A stretch of 64,000 nucleotides of DNA from Agromyces cerinus (GTDB lineage Bacteria > Actinomycetota > Actinomycetes > Actinomycetales > Microbacteriaceae). The notes under the pieces are model-generated. The model made no database searches. It saw only the letters and a program-made list of their open reading frames with translations, and was not told the DNA's origin. Numbering within the stretch: the stretch's first letter is position 1; each line of letters begins with the position of its first letter. The position numbers and the translations under genes were made by a program. Positions 54,682 through 63,603 of the stretch are shown here, in pieces. The stretch is taken from the NCBI RefSeq assembly GCF_016907835.1, contig NZ_JAFBCT010000001.1, positions 1,178,001 to 1,242,000 of the forward strand, in the 5' to 3' direction.

Positions 54682-56946
54682 TCAGCCAGCGGTCGCGGCG
54701 CCGAGATCGGGGTTGTCGGTGAAGAAGCCGTCGAGGCCCGCATCGAGGAACACCCGGAGCTCGCCCGCGAGGTCGCCGATGCCTGCAGGATCGGCGCTCG
54801 AACGGAACTCGGCCGGGAGGAACGCGTTCTCGCGGCGGAACGTCCAGCCGTGCACCTCGAGTCCGACCGCGTGCGCGTCGGCGATCAGCGTGGTCGGCGC
54901 GCCGAGCGTGCCGGTCGCGGTGCGGGGGATCAGGAGGCTCTTCTCGACGCCGACGCCGTCGGCGTACGTCGTGATCTCCGCGAGGCCCGCGGGCGTCGCG
55001 AGGTCGGCATACGTGCGGGCGTCACCGGCGACCGTGAAGTCGTAGGGACGACCGCTCGAGTTGAGCAGCTGGGCGAGCGCCACGTCGGTGACGCCGTCGA
55101 GCTCGCGGAGGTTGCCCACCTCGAAGCTCTGGATGATGACGGGCGCATCGGCCTCGTCGAGCCCGTTGCGCGAGAGCTCGGCGACGAGCGGCTCCTCGAG
55201 CGAGAGGCCGATCGAGTCGAAGTAGCTCGGGTGCTTCGTCTCGGGGTAGACGCCCACCGGCAGGCCGTCGCAGCTCACCGAGTGCCGAGCGAGGTCGAGC
55301 ACCTCGTCGAGGGTCGGCACCTGGTAGAGGCCGTTGAACGTCGTGTTCTCGGGGCGGATCTGCGGGAGCCGCTCCACCGCACGCAGCGTCTTGAGCTCGG
55401 CGAGCGTGAAGTCCTCGGTGAACCAGCCCGTGACGGAGACGCCGTCGATCTGCTTCGTGGCCTTGCGATCGGCGAACGCCGGGCGGGTCGCGACATCCGT
55501 CGTGCCGCTGATCTCGTTCTCGTGGCGGGCGACGAGCACGCCGTCCTTCGTCGACACGACATCGGGCTCGATGAAGTCGGCGCACTCGGTGATCGCCGTC
55601 TCGTACGCCGCGAGCGTGTGCTCGGGGCGGTATCCGCTCGCGCCGCGATGCGCCACGACGGTGACGTCGGAGGGCTGCACCCGCGTGCGATCGAGGTCGA
55701 TGACGTCGATCTCGGTGTCATCGGGGGTGCCCGCGATGCGCGCGTCGTTGCCGGGGTAGTTGTTGTCATTGGCGATCAGGAGGTCGCCGTTCTTCAACTG
55801 CACCACGGTCTCGAACGATTGCACCGGCAGCGAGAACGGATCGCCCGTGCCATAGCCGTCACCCGCGCCGAGCAGACCGGGGTTCGCGATGCGCAGGGCA
55901 TCGACCACGAGGGTCTTCTCCAGCTTGCCCTCGGAGTCGGAGCGCGTGAGGTTCACCTCGTAGATGCGCTTCGTCACGGCCTGGTCGCCTTCGAAGTCGT
56001 CGCGTTCGACGAGCAGCAGCACGCCGTTGCGCACGGCGAACGCGTCGCCCACGACGTTGGCGTCCTGATCGGTCTGGTAGTTCCAGGTGCGACCCGTGTA
56101 CGCGCCGGCCCGAGTGTCGAACTCGAGGATCTCGCGACGACGGAGGTCGGTGTCATCGGCGTATGATCCCTCGACGACCGGGTAGAGGTAGCGTCCGTTC
56201 ACCGAGGCCGCCAGAGCCTCGAAGCCGCGGCTCGCACGTACGCGAGGCGTCTCGCCGACCTCGAGATACGGGTTCTGGGGCGACTTCGCGCCGCCGGGCA
56301 TCGGGTACGGCTTCTCGAGCAGGGTGCCGTCGGCGCCGAAGTGGAGCAGGAACGGGCCGAACTCCTCGCCGACCCAGAAGCTGCCGTCCTTCGCCCGGAC
56401 CACCGATTCGATGTCGAAGTCGGCGCCGGTGAGCAGGCGCTCGGGTGTCGCCTCGTTCGCGATCGGGAAGTCGAGCACGCGGTCCGCGTCGTTGTAGGAG
56501 ATGAACCGCTCGACCTGGATCTCGCCGCTGCCGCCCTCTGCGGACTGCCAGGCCGGACGGACCAGGTAGTTGCGGAGCAGGAAGTCGGCCGAGTTGCCCT
56601 TCGCGCCGAAGCCGTTGTCGGGCTGGGCCCAGAACGTGCCGTCGCCGTTGTCGATCATCGCCGAGAACCCGGGGATGACCTGGCCCGCGAAGGGGCCGGT
56701 GCGCCCGTTCACCGTCGTGGTGAGCGCTGCGCCGCTGGCGGGGCCCGCCTCGAGGTGGTCGGCCGAGAGGGTCGCCCGAGCGACGAGGACGGGTTCCGTC
56801 TTCTTGACGGACGGACCCTTCGGTCCGTCGCCGTTCCCGGCGGCGGTGGCGGACGAGGGGACGAGTATCGCGGCCGCCGTGACGGCGGTGGCCGCGGCGA
56901 CCAGGAGGCGGAAGCGCGTACGCGTTCGTGCAGTGTCGGTTGGCAT
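54682..56946 (-). CDS. Secreted esterase/phytase-like domain fused to glycerophosphodiester phosphodiesterase
   Basis: A 754-residue exported protein. A Sec signal peptide covers about residues 1-36 (basic start, hydrophobic core, SSATAAG cleavage region). An N-terminal beta-propeller-like domain of the esterase-like-phytase family covers about 60-430 (GFSAMIDNGDGTFWAQPDNGFG, SFWVGEEFGPFLLHFG, SRGFEALAAS). A GDPD TIM barrel covers about 440-754 with HRGASGYRPEHTLAAYETAI, FIEPDVVSTKDGVLVARHE and TDNPDLG. It probably releases glycerol phosphate or inorganic phosphate from phospholipid or phytate-type esters outside the cell. It interrupts the aro block on the opposite strand. Confidence 0.88.
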   Translation of the reverse strand: MPTDTARTRTRFRLLVAAATAVTAAAILVPSSATAAGNGDGPKGPSVKKTEPVLVARATLSADHLEAGPASGAALTTTVNGRTGPFAGQVIPGFSAMIDNGDGTFWAQPDNGFGAKGNSADFLLRNYLVRPAWQSAEGGSGEIQVERFISYNDADRVLDFPIANEATPERLLTGADFDIESVVRAKDGSFWVGEEFGPFLLHFGADGTLLEKPYPMPGGAKSPQNPYLEVGETPRVRASRGFEALAASVNGRYLYPVVEGSYADDTDLRRREILEFDTRAGAYTGRTWNYQTDQDANVVGDAFAVRNGVLLLVERDDFEGDQAVTKRIYEVNLTRSDSEGKLEKTLVVDALRIANPGLLGAGDGYGTGDPFSLPVQSFETVVQLKNGDLLIANDNNYPGNDARIAGTPDDTEIDVIDLDRTRVQPSDVTVVAHRGASGYRPEHTLAAYETAITECADFIEPDVVSTKDGVLVARHENEISGTTDVATRPAFADRKATKQIDGVSVTGWFTEDFTLAELKTLRAVERLPQIRPENTTFNGLYQVPTLDEVLDLARHSVSCDGLPVGVYPETKHPSYFDSIGLSLEEPLVAELSRNGLDEADAPVIIQSFEVGNLRELDGVTDVALAQLLNSSGRPYDFTVAGDARTYADLATPAGLAEITTYADGVGVEKSLLIPRTATGTLGAPTTLIADAHAVGLEVHGWTFRRENAFLPAEFRSSADPAGIGDLAGELRVFLDAGLDGFFTDNPDLGAATAG

Positions 56947-57099
56947 ACGGCGAGCCAATCGGGTGCAGGGCACGTCGTGATGGCCGTCCGCGGAATGCGG
57001 TGCGACCGGCACGTGAACCCGAGCCTCGGATGGCACCCGGTCCGCCACCTGCCGTCCGTCCGCCGTTCACCCGAGGGCCCGCCTCGATAGGCTTGCGGC

Positions 57100-57537
57100 G
57101 TGACGACGATCCTCATCCTCAACGGCCCGAACCTCGGCCGGCTCGGTACCCGCGAACCAGAGGTCTACGGCAGCGAGAGCCTCGCCGACATCCGCGACTC
57201 GCTCGCAGGCGTGGTTCCGGCCGACGTCGAGATCGACCTGCGCCAGAGCGACGACGAAGCCGAGCTCATCGGCTGGATCCACGAGGCCGTCGACCGGAAG
57301 CTCCCGGTCGTGCTGAACCCGGCCGCGTTCACCCACTACAGCTACGCGCTGCGCGACGCGGCCGCCCAGTTGAAGCAGGCGGGGGTGCCGCTCGTCGAGG
57401 TGCACCTCTCGAACCCGCACACGCGCGAGACCTTCCGGCACACGAGCGTGATCTCGGGTGTCGCCACCGGTGTCATCGCCGGCTTCGGCAGCGACTCGTA
57501 CCGCATGGCCGTCGACTGGGTGCTGCGTCACGCCTGA
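57100..57537 (+). CDS. aroQ: 3-dehydroquinate dehydratase, type II
   Basis: A 145-residue dodecameric type II dehydroquinase. LILNGPNLGRLGTREPEVYG (about 5-24) holds the catalytic Arg and Tyr; NPAAFTHYSYALRDA and VEVHLSNPHTRE hold the Asn and His-site residues; RHTSVISGVATGVIAGFG completes the site. The GTG is preceded by TAGGCT (57088-57093) at exactly six bases and no Shine-Dalgarno, so its mRNA is probably leaderless and separate from aroB, matching the intervening minus-strand gene. Confidence 0.95.
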   Translation: MTTILILNGPNLGRLGTREPEVYGSESLADIRDSLAGVVPADVEIDLRQSDDEAELIGWIHEAVDRKLPVVLNPAAFTHYSYALRDAAAQLKQAGVPLVEVHLSNPHTRETFRHTSVISGVATGVIAGFGSDSYRMAVDWVLRHA

Positions 57538-57569
57538 GATCGGCGCCCGCGGCGCGGCATCCGCGTGCA

Positions 57570-57599
57570 TTGGCGCAGTCCCGACCGAGCGACTAAACT
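57570..57599 (+). promoter_or_regulatory. Promoter of efp-nusB
   Basis: TTGGCG (57570-57575), an 18-bp spacer and TAAACT (57594-57599) lie 67 bases upstream of the efp ATG. The -35 is the same hexamer as in the amtB promoter. Confidence 0.6.
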
Positions 57600-57665
57600 C
57601 GACCGACTGAACTTCTGCGGCCGATTCCGGCCGAGCCTCTTCGCAACTGAACGGAACACACACGC

Positions 57666-58229
57666 ATGGCAAGCACCGCTGACATCAAGAACGGCGTCGT
57701 CCTCTCCATCGACGGTCAGCTCTGGAGCGTCATCGAGTTCCAGCACGTCAAGCCCGGCAAGGGCGGTGCGTTCGTGCGCACCAAGCTGAAGAACGTCGTG
57801 TCGGGCAAGACCGTCGACCGCACCTACAATGCGGGCGCGAAGATCGAGATCGAGAACGTCGATCGTCGCGACTTCACGTACCTCTACAGCGATGGCGACG
57901 GCTACGTCTTCATGGACCAGACCGACTTCGACCAGCTCACGGTGCCCGGCACCGTCGTCGGCGACGCCGCGAACTTCATGCTCGAGAACCAGTCGGTGAC
58001 CGTGGCCCTGAACAACGGCAACCCGCTCTACGTCGAGCTGCCCGCCTCGGTCGTGCTCGAGATCACCTACACGGAGCCGGGCCTGCAGGGCGACCGTTCC
58101 ACCGGTGGCACGAAGCCCGCGACCGTCGAGACCGGCTACGAGATCCAGGTGCCGCTGTTCCTCGAGACCGGCACGAAGGTCAAGGTCGACACCCGCACGG
58201 GCGACTACCTCGGCCGCGTGAACGACTAG
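57666..58229 (+). CDS. efp: Elongation factor P
   Basis: A 187-residue tRNA-shaped factor that relieves ribosome stalling at polyproline. Three beta-barrel domains; the tip loop is [17 protein letters not shown] (about 27-43) with the Lys that other bacteria modify, here in PGKGG. The C-terminus holds the usual [32 protein letters not shown] region in parts. GAACGGAAC-type sequence before the ATG. Its stop overlaps the nusB GTG by one base. Confidence 0.96.
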   Translation: MASTADIKNGVVLSIDGQLWSVIEFQHVKPGKGGAFVRTKLKNVVSGKTVDRTYNAGAKIEIENVDRRDFTYLYSDGDGYVFMDQTDFDQLTVPGTVVGDAANFMLENQSVTVALNNGNPLYVELPASVVLEITYTEPGLQGDRSTGGTKPATVETGYEIQVPLFLETGTKVKVDTRTGDYLGRVND

Positions 58230-58642
58230 TGAGCGCACGTACCAAGGCGCGCAAGCGCGCGCTCGACCTGCTGTACTCGGCCGACATGCGTCAGGTGCCG
58301 GTCGAGCAGATGCTCGTCGTCGAGGCGGAGAAGGCGGCGAGCGAGCCAGAGCGCGCCGCATCGTGGCTCTACGCGCGTGAGATCGTCGACGGCATCGTCG
58401 ACAACCGCGCCGAGATCGACGAGCTCATCGAGACGCACTCGCACGGCTGGACTCTCGAGCGCATGCCCGCGGTCGACCGTGCGATCCTGCGCATCGGCGT
58501 GTGGGAGATCATCCACAACGACGCAGTGCCCGACCCGGTCGCGATCTCCGAGGCCGTCGAGGCGGCCACGGTGCTCTCGACCGACGACTCGGCCGGCTTC
58601 GTGAACGGCCTGCTCGCGGCGATCTCCCACTCGAAGGCCTGA
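58229..58642 (+). CDS. nusB: Transcription antitermination factor NusB
   Basis: A 137-residue all-helical protein that binds boxA RNA with S10 in rRNA antitermination. It begins SARTKARKRALDLLYSADMRQ, and carries VDRAILRIGVWEI and the C-terminal FVNGLLAAISHSKA. GTG start coupled to efp. A 12-bp hairpin follows. Confidence 0.95.
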   Translation: MSARTKARKRALDLLYSADMRQVPVEQMLVVEAEKAASEPERAASWLYAREIVDGIVDNRAEIDELIETHSHGWTLERMPAVDRAILRIGVWEIIHNDAVPDPVAISEAVEAATVLSTDDSAGFVNGLLAAISHSKA

Positions 58643-58658
58643 GTTCCGAGCTCCTTCC

Positions 58659-58685
58659 CGTGTGCGTTCGATTCGAGCGCACACG
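58659..58685 (+). terminator. Hairpin after nusB
   Basis: A 12-bp stem CGTGTGCGTTCG/CGAGCGCACACG (one G-U pair) with loop ATT, 16 bases past the nusB stop. No U-run follows. The remaining gap to 58865 shows nothing else clear. Confidence 0.6.
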
Positions 58686-58865
58686 ACGGCTTCGGCCTGC
58701 CCCGCGCTCGGGGGGTTCGGCGGGCATGTCCCTGAGAGCGCGTTCGGTGGAGACACCGAGCGCGGTTCAGCGGCACTCCCGACGACGGGCGACCGCCGCG
58801 GCGATGTGATGAGTATGCCGCCGATTCCGGCCGGCATCTCCCACGTTGCTCTCGGAAGGAGCACC

Positions 58866-59375
58866 ATGTCCAGCACCACCATCGGAACCGGTCGCGTCGC
58901 GACCGGATCAGGGCTCGACTCGATCCTCGACCGCGCGAACGCCGCGCAGGCGGTCGTCCAGCGGTTCCTCGCTCGCGCAGGAGTTCCCGCGCTCCGCGTC
59001 TCGCTCGGCCTCGTCTTCCTCGTGTTCGGCGCGTTGAAGTTCTTCCCCGGCATGAGCCCGGTCGAGGCGCTCGTGACCCGCACGTGGAACGTGCTGTCGT
59101 TCGGCGTGATCGATGGCTACGCGGCGCTCGCGCTGACGGCAGCGCTCGAGGTGTTCGTCGGTGTCACGCTCGTCACGGGCGTGCTGCTCCGCGTCGGCCT
59201 GCTCGCCCTCGCGGTGACCTTCGTCGGCGTGTTCTCGCCGCTCGTGTTCTTCGCCGGAGAGCTCTTCACCGCGGCCGGGCCCTCGCTCACCGCGCAGTAC
59301 ATCCTGAAGGACGTCGTGCTGGTGGCCGCGGCCATGGTGATCGCGGCGAAGGCATTCACGCGTCCGATCAGGTGA
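58866..59375 (+). CDS. DoxX-like small membrane protein
   Basis: A 169-residue protein with four transmembrane helices (about 44-62, 82-105, 107-128 and 142-160) after a polar N-terminal segment. Segments ALRVSLGLVFLVFGALKFFPG and TALEVFVGVTLVTGVLLRVGLL resemble the DoxX/DUF417 group, sometimes linked to oxidative or thiol stress, but no specific role can be given. AAGGAG precedes the ATG; the frame is open further upstream without similarity. Its last eight bases overlap the convergent membrane protein gene. Confidence 0.78.
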   Translation: MSSTTIGTGRVATGSGLDSILDRANAAQAVVQRFLARAGVPALRVSLGLVFLVFGALKFFPGMSPVEALVTRTWNVLSFGVIDGYAALALTAALEVFVGVTLVTGVLLRVGLLALAVTFVGVFSPLVFFAGELFTAAGPSLTAQYILKDVVLVAAAMVIAAKAFTRPIR

Positions 59376-60042
59376 CCTCGTGCGTTCGGCCCGTCTCGCC
59401 GACGACCCCCTCCGCTCGCGGCAGGGGGTCGTTCGCGTCATCGGCTCGCGGCGCCCACGCAGCGAGCGCGGCGGCCTCGAGCGCGAGCCCGACGAGACTG
59501 CCGTGCGGCCAGTAGGTCAGCAGCACGGTCGCGCCGACGAGGATCGGGAGCGTCGCGCCGAGGAGCCAGCGTTCCCACGCCGGGATGCCGACGCCGCGCG
59601 GGGCGACGACCGCCGCGACGACCGCCCACACGCCGATCGCCGCGAGCACGAACAGTTCGCCGCCCCAGATCGCATGCAACGGGGCATCGACCGGGTGGTT
59701 CAGGTACGACATGAGGGTGATGACGCCGGCGGCGAGCACGAGCCACCCCAGCACTCGTCCGCTCCACCCCAGCGCCGCGAGTGCCGGGCCGGTCGCGATC
59801 CAGACGAGCACGAACGAGACGGATGCCGCGGCGCCGAACACGAGGTAGAGATCGTGCAGCCCCGCCCCGTGCAGCCATGACCGGATGCCGTCGTAGACCG
59901 GCAGTCCGTCGAGCGCGTCGAGCCAGTCGGGGGTGTGCACGCCCGACCAGATCGCCTGCTGCGGTGGGAGCAGAAAGAGCGCCCACGCCGCGGCGAGGAG
60001 CGCGCACGCGACCGCCCATGGGCGGGACGGGTGCGCACGCAT
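59368..60042 (-). CDS. Hypothetical membrane protein
   Basis: A 224-residue protein with six or so transmembrane helices (for example AVACALLAAAWALFLL, LVFGAAASVSFVLVWIA, LGWLVLAAGVITLMSYL, LFVLAAIGVWAVVAAVV). I do not recognise the family. Short loops include HTPDWLDALDGLPVYDGI. The ATG at 60042 is chosen because TAGCGT (60050-60055) lies seven bases before it, a leaderless layout; an upstream in-frame ATG at 60069 has no site. It is divergent from pyrR. Confidence 0.75.
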   Translation of the reverse strand: MRAHPSRPWAVACALLAAAWALFLLPPQQAIWSGVHTPDWLDALDGLPVYDGIRSWLHGAGLHDLYLVFGAAASVSFVLVWIATGPALAALGWSGRVLGWLVLAAGVITLMSYLNHPVDAPLHAIWGGELFVLAAIGVWAVVAAVVAPRGVGIPAWERWLLGATLPILVGATVLLTYWPHGSLVGLALEAAALAAWAPRADDANDPLPRAEGVVGETGRTHEVT

Positions 60043-60133
60043 GGCGGAAACGCTACCGAGCGGTGCCATGTCGCCGGCAGCCCCCGGTCGCGGGACACGA
60101 TAGGATCGAAGGACGTTGACAACCTTTAAGGCC

Positions 60134-60145
60134 GTCCTGTGAGGC
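60134..60145 (+). promoter_or_regulatory. PyrR-binding RNA element over the pyrR ribosome binding site
   Basis: The leader carries GTCCTGTGAGGC, which fits the PyrR recognition loop UCCnGnGAGG, flanked by CCG/CGG that could close a hairpin. The pyrR Shine-Dalgarno AGAAGGGAG starts three bases downstream, so bound PyrR would hide it. TAGGAT at 60101-60106 is a candidate -10. Confidence 0.65.
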
Positions 60146-60163
60146 GGAGAAGGGAGTCGTTTG

Positions 60164-60724
60164 ATGGCACGTGCCGTGCTCAGTCAAGCTGACATCTCGC
60201 GGGCGCTGACCCGCATCTCGCACGAGATCCTCGAGTCCAATCGTGGCAGTTCCGATCTCGTCATCCTCGGCATCCCGACCAGGGGCGTGATCCTCGCCCG
60301 TCGCATCGCCGAGAACATCGCACGCATCGAGCCCGACGCCGCGCCGCCGCCTGCAGGGGCGCTCGACGTCACGATGTACCGCGACGACCTCACTCGCACT
60401 CGCACGCGCACGCCGCAGCCCACAGAACTGCCGGCCGGCGGCATCGACGGCAAGACCGTCGTGCTCGTCGACGACGTGCTGTTCTCGGGGCGCACGATCC
60501 GGGCCGCATTCGACGCGCTGAACGACCTCGGCCGTGCCCGCGCGGTGCGGCTCGCGGTGCTCGTCGACCGGGGGCACCGGGAGTTCCCGATCCGGGCCGA
60601 CTTCGTCGGCAAGAACCTGCCCAGCTCGACCAGGGAGCGCATCAACGTGCGCCTGACCGAGATCGACGGCGACGACGCCGTCGCGATCGACGACACCGTC
60701 GCTGCCGAGGGGGGCGAGGTCTGA
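60164..60724 (+). CDS. pyrR: Bifunctional pyr operon regulator / uracil phosphoribosyltransferase PyrR
   Basis: A 186-residue PRTase-fold protein that binds pyr leader RNA when UMP is plentiful and has weak uracil phosphoribosyltransferase activity. The PRPP loop is [21 protein letters not shown] (about 105-125); [14 protein letters not shown] is near 38-51; the RNA-binding arginine region [10 protein letters not shown] lies at about 79-88. The ATG at 60164 has AGAAGGGAG seven bases upstream; the TTG just before it is not needed. It heads the pyr operon and overlaps pyrB by one base (TGATG). Confidence 0.95.
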   Translation: MARAVLSQADISRALTRISHEILESNRGSSDLVILGIPTRGVILARRIAENIARIEPDAAPPPAGALDVTMYRDDLTRTRTRTPQPTELPAGGIDGKTVVLVDDVLFSGRTIRAAFDALNDLGRARAVRLAVLVDRGHREFPIRADFVGKNLPSSTRERINVRLTEIDGDDAVAIDDTVAAEGGEV

Positions 60725-61674
60725 TGCGCCACCTGCTCAGCACCCGCGAGCTCTCCCGGGAGCAGGCCATCGAGATCCTCGACATCGCCGAGGACATGGC
60801 TGCCGTGCAGGAGCGCGAGGTCAAGAAGCTGCCGACGCTGCGCGGCAAGACGGTCGTGAACCTCTTCTTCGAGGACTCCACGCGAACCCGCATCTCGTTC
60901 GAGGCCGCCGCGAAGCGCCTCTCGGCCGATGTCATCAACTTCAGCGCCAAGGGGTCGAGCGTCTCGAAGGGCGAGAGCCTGAAGGACACCGCGCAGACCC
61001 TGCAGGCGATGGGTGCCGACGGCGTCGTCATCCGCCACCACGCTTCGGGCGCGCCGTACACGCTCGCGACGAGCGGATGGATCGATGCGGGCGTCGTCAA
61101 CGCCGGCGACGGCACGCACGAGCACCCCACCCAGGCGCTGCTCGACGCCTTCACGATGCGCCGGCGCCTGCACGGCACGGCATCGCGCGGGCGCGCGCTC
61201 GACGGCGTGCACGTCGTCATCGTCGGCGACGTGCTGCACTCGCGTGTCGCGCGGTCGAACGTGTGGCTGCTCGCGACGCTCGGCGCGGAGGTCGAGCTCG
61301 TCGCTCCGCCGACCCTCGTGCCGGTCGACACCCGCACCTGGCCCGCCCGCGTCGGCTACGACCTCGATGCCGCCCTCAGCGGCACCCCCGATGTCGTCAT
61401 GATGCTACGCATCCAGGCCGAGCGCATGAACGCGGCGTTCTTCCCGAACAGCCGCGAGTACGCGCGCACTTGGGGTCTCGACGACGCCAGGTTCGACGCG
61501 TTGCCCCCCAGTACGATGGTGATGCACCCCGGCCCGATGAATCGCGGGCTCGAGATCGCCGCCCGCGCCGCCGACTCCCAGCAGTCGACCGTGCGCGAGC
61601 AGGTTGCGAACGGAGTTTCAGTGAGAATGGCCGCCCTCTATCTGTTGATGTCCGGCGAACGGGGGGACGCCTGA
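60724..61674 (+). CDS. pyrB: Aspartate carbamoyltransferase catalytic subunit
   Basis: A 316-residue enzyme joining carbamoyl phosphate and aspartate, the committed step of UMP synthesis. Carbamoyl phosphate site [13 protein letters not shown] (about 50-62) and [15 protein letters not shown] (about 136-150); aspartate loop LRIQAERM near 222; MHPGPMNRG near 262. Overlaps pyrR and pyrC by one base each (TGATG), so translation is coupled. No pyrI regulatory chain is present, as usual in actinobacteria. Confidence 0.97.
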   Translation: MRHLLSTRELSREQAIEILDIAEDMAAVQEREVKKLPTLRGKTVVNLFFEDSTRTRISFEAAAKRLSADVINFSAKGSSVSKGESLKDTAQTLQAMGADGVVIRHHASGAPYTLATSGWIDAGVVNAGDGTHEHPTQALLDAFTMRRRLHGTASRGRALDGVHVVIVGDVLHSRVARSNVWLLATLGAEVELVAPPTLVPVDTRTWPARVGYDLDAALSGTPDVVMMLRIQAERMNAAFFPNSREYARTWGLDDARFDALPPSTMVMHPGPMNRGLEIAARAADSQQSTVREQVANGVSVRMAALYLLMSGERGDA

Positions 61675-63017
61675 TGAGCGAGCGTTTCCTGATCACCGGC
61701 GCCACCCTCCCCGGTGGCGAGCGCGCCGACATCCTGCTCGACGGCGGCGTCATCGCCGGCGTCGGCAGCATCGCGGATGCCTCGGGCGCGACGGTCGTCG
61801 ACGCCGACGGGCTCATCGCCCTTCCCGGTCTCGTCGACCTGCACACGCACCTCCGCGAGCCCGGCTACGAGCAGAGCGAGACGGTGCTGACCGGCACCCA
61901 GGCAGCTGCGGCCGGCGGCTTCACCGCGGTGTTCGCGATGGCGAACACGTTCCCGGTCGCCGACACGGCGGGCGTCGTGGAGCAGGAGGCGAGCCTCGGC
62001 CGTGCCGCCGGCTACGCGACGGTGCAGCCGATCGGCGCCGTGACCGTCGGGCTCAAGGGCGAACAGCTCGCCGAGCTCGGCGCGATGGCACGATCCCGGG
62101 CGAACGTGCGGGTCTTCTCCGACGACGGGTTCTGCGTCTCCGACCCGCTGCTCATGCGCCGCGCGCTCGAGTACGTCAAGGCCTTCGACGGTGTCATCGC
62201 CCAGCACGCGCAGGAGCCCCGGCTGACCGAGGGCGCGCAGATGAACGAGGGCGCTCTCTCCGGCGAGCTCGGGCTGACCGGCTGGCCCGCCGTCGCCGAG
62301 GAGTCGATCATCGCCCGCGACGTGCTCCTCGCCGAGCACGTCGGCTCGCGCCTGCACGTGTGCCACGTCTCCACCGCCGGATCCGTCGAGGTGATCCGCT
62401 GGGCCAAGGCCCGCGGCATCGACGTGACGGCCGAGGTGACGCCGCACCACCTGCTCCTCACCGAGGACCTCATCGCGGGCTACGACCCCCGGTTCAAGGT
62501 GAACCCGCCGCTGCGCCGTGCTGAAGACGTCGAGGCGCTGCGCGCTGCACTCGCCGACGGCACGATCGACATCGTCGCCACCGACCACGCTCCGCACCCG
62601 GTCGAGGCGAAGGAGAGCGAGTGGCAGGCCGCCGCCAACGGCATGGTCGGACTCGAGTCGGCCCTCGCCGTCGTGCACGCCGCCGTCGTCGAGACGGGCC
62701 TCATGAACTGGGCGGATGTCGCGCGCGTGATGTCGTCGACACCGGCGCGCATCGGCCGGTTGCACGGCCACGGCGAGTCGATCGCCGTGGGTGCCGCTCC
62801 CGAACTGACGCTGTACGACCCCGCCGCGGCATCCGAGTTCGACCTCGACCGGCTCGCCGGCCGCAGCACGAACTCGCCGTACCTCGGCCGTCGCCTGCCC
62901 GGGCGGGTCGTCGCGACGTTCCACGGCGGCTACCCGACCTTCCTCGACGGCGCGGTGCGCCCGCACGACGAGGTCGCCCGCAACGCGGCATCCGCTCAGG
63001 GGGCCGCGCATGGATAA
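61674..63017 (+). CDS. pyrC: Dihydroorotase
   Basis: A 447-residue class I dihydroorotase that cyclises carbamoyl-aspartate. Zinc ligands: DLHTHLREPG (about 58-67), the Asp in VRVFSDDGFC that replaces a carbamylated lysine in some class I enzymes, HAQEPRL, HVCHVSTAGS, and the catalytic Asp in VATDHAPH (about 300). ATG overlaps the pyrB stop. The end overlaps the next gene by eight bases. Confidence 0.96.
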   Translation: MSERFLITGATLPGGERADILLDGGVIAGVGSIADASGATVVDADGLIALPGLVDLHTHLREPGYEQSETVLTGTQAAAAGGFTAVFAMANTFPVADTAGVVEQEASLGRAAGYATVQPIGAVTVGLKGEQLAELGAMARSRANVRVFSDDGFCVSDPLLMRRALEYVKAFDGVIAQHAQEPRLTEGAQMNEGALSGELGLTGWPAVAEESIIARDVLLAEHVGSRLHVCHVSTAGSVEVIRWAKARGIDVTAEVTPHHLLLTEDLIAGYDPRFKVNPPLRRAEDVEALRAALADGTIDIVATDHAPHPVEAKESEWQAAANGMVGLESALAVVHAAVVETGLMNWADVARVMSSTPARIGRLHGHGESIAVGAAPELTLYDPAAASEFDLDRLAGRSTNSPYLGRRLPGRVVATFHGGYPTFLDGAVRPHDEVARNAASAQGAAHG

Positions 63018-63603
63018 GGTGATCGGCACCCTCGTCGCCGTCGCCGTCGTGGCGCTCGTCGGCTGGCTCATGTACCGCTCGTGGAAGCGGCGCACCGTGC
63101 GCGACGAGTCGCTCGGCTCGTACCCGGTGCCCGCCGCGCACGGCGCTCCGGTGGTCGATGCCGAGGTGCTCTATGTCGCGACCACCCCGCTCGGGGAGCC
63201 CCTCGAACGGCTCGCGGTGCACGGGCTCGCATTCCGCGGGTCCGGCCACCTCGAGGTGCTTCCCGAAGGCCTGATCCTCCGCATCGCGGGGGAGTCCCTG
63301 ACGTTCATCCCGGCCGACCGCCTCGTCGGCGCGCAGCTCGCGAGCTACGCCATCGACCGCGGCGTCGAGCCCGAGGGCCTCATCGCCCTCACCTGGATCG
63401 CCCAGGAGCGGGGAGCGGCCGAACCCGTCGAACCCCGCGTCGACAGCTACGTGCGCGCCCGCTACCCGGGCGACCCGGCCAGGATCATCCAGGCCGTCAA
63501 CGACATCGCCGCAGCGCCGCCCGCGCCGCGGCCGGAAGAAGACATCGCCGCAGCGCCAGCCGCGCCGCGGCCAGAGCAGGAGAGTGAGGCCTCGAATGAC
63601 TGA
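63010..63603 (+). CDS. PH-like membrane protein in the pyr operon
   Basis: A 197-residue protein: one N-terminal transmembrane helix ([19 protein letters not shown], about 4-22), a basic stop-transfer (RSWKRR), a compact beta-rich domain (about 45-150; [22 protein letters not shown] and [20 protein letters not shown]) that looks like an actinobacterial PH-like domain, and a Pro/Ala/Glu tail with an imperfect duplicated DIAAAP-APRPE segment. The equivalent in M. tuberculosis lies between pyrC and carA (Rv1382 position). Overlaps both neighbours by eight bases, so it is locked into the operon, but its role in pyrimidine synthesis is unknown. Confidence 0.82.
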   Translation: MDKVIGTLVAVAVVALVGWLMYRSWKRRTVRDESLGSYPVPAAHGAPVVDAEVLYVATTPLGEPLERLAVHGLAFRGSGHLEVLPEGLILRIAGESLTFIPADRLVGAQLASYAIDRGVEPEGLIALTWIAQERGAAEPVEPRVDSYVRARYPGDPARIIQAVNDIAAAPPAPRPEEDIAAAPAAPRPEQESEASND

